Of a DNA stretch of 6,111 bases, positions 1 through 6,000 are shown piece by piece. Source of the stretch: Falsiroseomonas sp038250135 (lineage in GTDB: Bacteria > Pseudomonadota > Alphaproteobacteria > Acetobacterales > Acetobacteraceae); contig JBBSCP010000294.1 of the NCBI GenBank assembly GCA_038250135.1, positions 1 through 6,111 on the forward strand. The letters run 5' to 3'. Made by a program: the position numbers and the translations under genes. Within the stretch, counting starts at the first letter, position 1; the number at the start of each line of letters is the position of its first letter. The notes under the pieces were generated by a model, which saw nothing but the letters and a program-made list of their open reading frames with translations, was not told where the DNA came from and ran no database searches.

Positions 1-28
1 AGGGCGGCTGCCCCCGCGCCGGACCAAC
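1..28. other. Short sequence downstream of the PKS stop codon
   Basis: Only 28 GC-rich bases follow the TAG stop. There is no T-run or clear hairpin that would mark an intrinsic terminator, and no convincing start codon for a next gene. Whether a downstream gene is co-transcribed cannot be decided here. Confidence 0.4.
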
Positions 29-3000
29 CTATTCCGCGGCCTGGATGGCCGAGTTCGGCTCGAACCCCTCGACGAGGGAGGACATGGTGGCCTCGGCGGC
101 CGTGGGCAACAGCGCCACCGCCGCGATTTGCCGGGCGAGGGCGGCCACCGTGAGCTCCTCCGTCAGCGCCGCCATGGGCACTTGCAGGCCAAGCCGCAGT
201 TCCAGCCCGCCGCGCAGCTCCACCGCGCCGAGGCTGTCGAGGCCGAGGCCCACCACCGCCTGGTCCGGCCCGATGGCGGCGGCGGGCAGGCGCAGCACGC
301 GGCCGATCTCCTCCGCCACCACGGCCAGGATCAGCGCCTCGGCCTCGGCGCGGGGCAGGGTCGGCAGCAGGGCGCGGAGCTCGCCGGAATCAGCCGCCGC
401 GGGTGCTGCGCCGGCCAGCGCGGCCAGCATCGGCTCGGCCAACATCGGCAAGTTGATCCGCGCCTCGCCGGGGGCGATGCGCAGCAACAAAGGCGAGGCA
501 TGCGGCTGCGCCAGCAGCGCCGGCAGGGCGGCCAGCGCGGCCTCGGCCTCCAGCGCGGTGACGCCGAGGCGGCGGTTGAGTTTTTCGGCGGTTGCGCGGT
601 CTTCGGCCAGCATGCCGACATCGGCGATCGGGCCCCAGCCGACCGTCAGCGCCGGGCGGCCCTGGGCGCGGCGGCGGCGAGCCAGGGCTTCGAGCGCCAT
701 GTTGGCCGCGACGTAGTTCGCCTGGCCGGGATTGCCGAAGGCCGTGGTGGCGGAGCCGAACATCAGGAACAGGCTGAGCGGGTCGCCTTCCGTCAGCCGG
801 TCGAGGTTCTCGGCGGCGGTCAGTTTCGGGGCGAGGACGCGCCGAAAACGCGCCTCATTCATCGCGATGGCCGCGCCATCGTCGAGGATGCCGGCGGCAT
901 GCACCACGCCGCCGATTGGCCGAACCGCCCGAATTTTTGCTAGAGTCGCAGCCAGGGCCGTTGCATCCGCGGCGTCGCAGCTGTGCAGCGCGGCCTGGGC
1001 ACCCAGAATAGCGAGGTCGCGCAGTGCCGAAGCGTCGTCGGGCGCGCGACGTCCGATCAGCGCCAGGTGCCGCGCGCCTTGCCGAGCGAGCCAGCGGGCG
1101 CAGGCCAGGCCGAAGCCGCGCGTGCCGCCGATCACGACGATGGTCTGCGAGGGGTCCGGCGCCCAGGGTTTTTCCGAGGCTGGGCAGGGTGCCGGGGGAC
1201 GGATCACGAGTTTGCCGATGTGGGCCGAGGCCTGGAGCTGGCGGAAGGCGGCCTCCACCTCCTCCGGCCCGAACACCGCGGCCGGCAGGGGGCGGAGCGT
1301 GCCGTCCTGCAGCCCGTCGCGGATGCGCCCCAGAATCCGCGCGGCCAGCGCCGGGCGGGCGGCGGGCAACTCATCGACATCGACGGCGAAATAGCTGCCA
1401 TTCCGGCGCAGCGGGCGCAGGCTGGCTTGGGTGTTCTCGACATAGTCGCGCTTGCCGAGCTCGACGAAGCGGCCGAAGGGCTTGAGCAGGCCGAGGCTGT
1501 GTTCCATCGCCGCCCCGGCCAGGCTGTTCAGCACCACGTCCACGCCCTCGGGCCAGACGGCGCGCAGCGCATCGGCAAAGCCCGGGTCGCGGCTGTCGAG
1601 CACGAGTTCGGCGCCGGCAGCGCGGAGAAAGGCGCGCTTGGCCGGGGTGCCGGCGGTCATCGCCACCCTTGCGCCGGCGGCCAGCGCCAGTTGCAGCGCG
1701 GCGAGGCCAACGGCCCCTGCGCCGCCATGGATCAGCACGCTCTCGCCCGCCTGAAGCTGGGCGCAGCCTTCGAGGCCATGCAGCGCCGTCATGAAGGCGA
1801 CCGGCATGGTGGCGGCGGCGACCGGGTCAATGCCGTCGGGCAGCCGGGCCAGCGCCTCAATCCGCGTGATGGCGCGGCCGGCGAAGGCGCCGGGGACGAA
1901 GCCGAACACTCGCGTGCCCGTGCGTAGCGCCACATCGGCGCCCACCGCCTCCACCACGCCGGCGCATTCCATGCCGAGCGTCGGGCCGGCGAAACCGGCT
2001 TCGAGCACCTCCTCGGGCAGCAGGCCCTGGGCCCACATCAGGTCGCGGAAATTCAACCCGGCCGCCTCAATGCGCAGCAGCACCTCGCCCGGTCCGGGGG
2101 CCCGCAGCGTGGTCGGCGTCCAGCCGAGCGTGCCGAGCCGGCCGGGCTGCGCCACGGTCAGCGCGAGCGCGCCCCCCGGCGGCGGCGCGAGCAGGCCGGC
2201 GATGAGGCGCGGCGTCAGGCGGCCATTCGGGGCAAGGGTCACCTCGGGCTCGATGCCGTCAAGCTCCGCGGCGAGGCGGCGCGCGGCGACATCTGGGGCA
2301 AGGTCCCGCGCGAGGTCGAGGCGCCGCGGCTTGAGGGCCGGCATCTCGTTGCTCAGCACGCGGGCGAGGCCGAGCAAGGCGGCGGCTTCCGGCGCATGCA
2401 GGCCGGCTTCCGGCTGCGCGCCACCACGCGTGACCAGGGTGAAGCTTGTGGCGCTGCCGGTCGCGGTCTCGGCCAAACGGGTCACGCTGGCCAGCGTCGC
2501 CGGAAGCGACACGGCATCGGGCTGCGCCAGGACGATCAGGTGCAGCCCGGCCAGCGCGCGCGGCGCGGGTGCCTCGGCCAAGGGTATGATGGTGGGGGGA
2601 GCGCCGCCCTGGTCGCCCTGCTGCCGGCCCAGCCGCGCGGCCAGCGCTGCGGCCAGCGCGAGGCTTGGGGCATCGGCCAGGATCAGCCGGCGTAGGGGGG
2701 CGGCCTCGGCAGGCGACGCGATGGCCAGCGGCGGGACTTCGGCGGCGATCAGCACCGCGGGCCAGGGGGCGGCGCCGATCGGCGTGGTGGCGGGGCTGCG
2801 GAAGCCGGCCTGGGTCAGGCGCGCGAGCCACAATCCATCCTCGGCCAGCGCGCCCCATTCCGCGCCGCCCTCCGCGGTCGGGCCCAGGCCGGTCCACCAG
2901 GCGGGGTCCTGGCCGCAGACGAAGGTCCACACCCGGCCGGGCAGCGGTTCGGCGAGCAGCAGGGCACCGCCCTCGGCCAGGGCGGGCCGCAGCGCGGCGG

Positions 3001-6000
3001 CCAGAGTGGCGCCGCCCCGGCTTCGCGCAGCGGGGGCGAGGCCGATGACGAGGTCCACCACCGGCGGCGCGGCACCGCCAGGCAGCAGCGGGTCCCAGAC
3101 GAGGCTGGACAGCGCCATCGACTCGCTGGTGGGCGGCAACGCCGTTTGCTGCGCGCCGGCAGCGATGTAGGAGATTTGCCGGCCGAGCGGCGCCAGCTTG
3201 GCCACCACATGCCGGGCGAGCACGCCGGTGGCGCCGACTTCCAGGATGCGCAGCGGCCGCTCCTCCGGCCAGGCGGCGGCCAGGGCGGCGACGGCAGCGG
3301 CGAGCGTGGCCGCGAGGCGCGCGAAGGCCTCGCCCTGGGCCGGCGGTGGCGCGCCGGTGACGCCGGAGCGCGTTGCGCCGCGCAGCGCTTCCGGCAGGCG
3401 TTCCGCGGCCTCCGCGATCCAGGCGAGGTCGAGCGCCAGCGCCGGATGATCCTCCAGCACCGAGCGCCAGATCGCGGCGGGTTCGGGCAGGGCAGCCTCG
3501 GGCAGCAGGAAGATGCCGCCCGGACCCATGCCGGCCGCGCCATCCTCGACCAGGGCGCGGCGCAGGAAGGCCTGGTAGGGCGCGGCCTCCGGCGCGGCGG
3601 GCAGGGCCAGCGCCTCCTCCCACTTCTCCTGCGCCACCGCGGCGACATGCGCCTCCAGCAGCAGCGCGGCCTCGCCGAGGTCGAGGCGGTCGGAGGCACG
3701 GCGGGCGGCGGCGAGGGCGGCGGGCAAGGCGGGCGCCGGGGCGGGGCCGCTGGCGGCGGGCAGCAGGGCGATGCGCCAGCCGTGATCGGCCGGGCTCGTG
3801 CTCGGCAAAGGCAAACGCTGGAAGGTGGCGTGCTCGATGCGCGCGGCAACGCGGCCGGCGGCGTCGCGCAGCACCAGATGCACCCGGGCGCTGCGCGTGC
3901 CGCGCCGGACGAGGGTGAGCTCCGCCGCCACGATCGGCGCGGCGCCGCTGGCGGCGACCAGTCGCGCGAAGCGCACCGGGACCAAGCCCGTACCCCCGAG
4001 CTTCGCGAGGTCCACGTCGCCGGCGCCGGCGAGCATCGCGAACAGCCCCTGGAAGGCGCCATCGAGGCGGGCGGGGTGGAGCAGGAAGCCCTCGCCATCG
4101 CCTGGCGCGGCCTCCGGCAGGGCGAGGCTGACGCGCGCCATGCGGCCCTCGGCGTCGATTTCCACCCGCTGCACCGCCGCGAAGGCCGGGCCATAGGTCA
4201 GGCCGAGCGCCAGCGCCATGGCGCGCAGCGAGGTGCCATCGCGTTCGGCGGCGGCGGTGAAGGGCACCGGCGGTGCGGTGAGGGCGGCGGTCGTGGCCGT
4301 GGCGGTGACGCCCTCGGCATGCAGCACCCAGGATTCGTCGGACAGGCGGTTGCGGGATTCCAGGCGGAAAGCGCCATCCGGGTCGAGCTCACTGCGCACT
4401 TCCCGCGCACGACCTGCCTCCAGGGTCAGGGGGCGCAGGATGCGGAACTCGCGCAGTTCGAGCGCCACGGCCTCCGGATGCCGGGCCTGGAGGGCCGCAA
4501 GCGCCATCTCCAGCATGCCGGCGGCGGGCATCACGGCATCGGGGCCGAGGCGGTGATCGGCGAGCCAGGGCATCTGTTCCGTGTCCAACGCGCGGCGCCA
4601 CTGACCTGGCTCGGCACCCTGGCGGAAGCCGAGCAGCGGGTGGTCGAGGGTCGGGTCGCTCATCCGCCGGCTTTCGGGCGTCTTGAGAAACCAGCTCGGC
4701 TGATGGTCGAAGGGGGTGGGCGGCAGGCGCGGCGTGGCGCTTCCCTGGAAGGCGGGGCCGCTGCGCGGATCGGCGCCGGCGATGAAGGCGCGGTCGGCCA
4801 TCCCGGGGAAGGGATCGGCCGGTGAGTCGGGATTGGCGGCTTCGCGCTTGCTCAGCGAGGCGAGCGGCGTCGCCGGATGGCCAGCGGCGCGGCCGGCCTC
4901 GCGCAGATAGGATTGCAGCACCGGGTTGGGGCCAATTTCCAGGAACAGCCGCGCCCTCTGGCCCAGCGCGGCGCGCACGGCGTCATGGAACCGCACGGGC
5001 TGGCGCAAGTTGCGCCACCAATAGGTGGCGTCGGTGGCGGCTCCATCGAGTGCCGCGCCGGTGACGGTCGAAAGGAAGGGGATGCGCGGCGCCGCCACCG
5101 GCAGATCCCGCAACGCGGCCAGCAGCGCGCTTTGCACCGGGTCCATCGCGCGGCTGTGGAAGGCGTAGTCGAGGTCGAGCGGCACGAAGTTCAGCCGACG
5201 TGACTCCGCGAGTACGCCGAGCCGCGCCAGCGCCTCGGCCGGGCCGGCGAGGGTCACGGCGGCGGGGCCGTTGTAGGCAGCGATTTCCAGCGAGGGCGCC
5301 TCGCCGGGCTCGATCTCGGCGATCAGCGCGGCGGCAACCTCCGGCGTGGCGGCCAGCGCCGCCATGCGGCCGATGCCACGCAGCCGGTGTTGCTGGCGGC
5401 TGCGCGCCACGACGAGGCGCGCGGCGGTGTCCAGGGCAAGCAGCCCGGCGGCATGGGCGGCCGCGACCTCGCCCACCGAATGGCCGAGCACCATCGCCGG
5501 GCGGAGGCCCTGCTCGGCGAGTGCCGGCAGCATCGCCACCTGGATGGCAAACAGCAGCGGCTGGGCGATGTCGGTGGCGGCGAGCTGCTCGGACGTAACG
5601 CCGGCTTCGAGCATCGACTGGGCGGACCAGCCCAGATGCGGGGCAAGCGCGGCATCGACCTCGCCCAGCGCAGTGCGGAAGGAAGGCGAGGCGGCGAGGG
5701 CGGCCTGGGCCATGCCGGGCCATTGCGCACCATTGCCGCTGAAGACGAAGCAGAGGCCGCCGGTTTCCGTGGGGGCCAGGGCCTCGCCGAGGTGCAAGGC
5801 GGCGGGCTTGGCGCCGGCGCGCCAGGCGGTGAGTGAAGCGGCCAGCGCATCGCCATCGGCGCCGCGAAGCGCCAGGCGATGCCCCAGCAGGTCGCGATGC
5901 CGCGCCGCGCCGCGCGCCAGGGCGGCGGCATCTGGCGCGGTGGTGCCGGCAAGACGCTCGGCCCAGGTTGCGGCAAGCGTGGCCAACCCGGCGGCACTGC

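Noticed and set aside
1..28. Possible transcription terminator after the stop codon
   Set aside because: It is too short, with no T-run and no clear hairpin.
927..946. Small AT-richer patch as a possible internal promoter
   Set aside because: It encodes normal KR sequence (AKIRAVRP). No paired -35/-10 boxes or downstream start codon for a separate gene were seen.
983..1927. Plus-strand open frame of about 314 codons opposite KR and ER
   Set aside because: Its composition is that of a reverse-complement shadow, with no domain motifs or convincing ribosome binding site. The opposite strand encodes clear ER and KR motifs.
1791..3170. Plus-strand open frame of about 459 codons opposite ER, psi-KR and psi-MT
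   Set aside because: It is Ser/Ala/Arg/Pro-rich with no known motif, and lies entirely over well-supported PKS domains. It is an antisense shadow.
2259..4194. Other-frame minus-strand open frames (2259-3623 and 2815-4194) as possible frameshifted extensions
   Set aside because: They are Arg/Pro-rich out-of-frame translations. The main frame is continuous and carries family motifs on both sides, so no frameshift is needed.
3146..4825. Long plus-strand open frame of about 559 codons opposite the DH and psi-MT regions
   Set aside because: Its translation is Gly/Arg/Gln/Ala-rich with no recognisable domain. It mirrors the minus-strand gene, and long antisense frames are expected where third codon positions are nearly all G or C.
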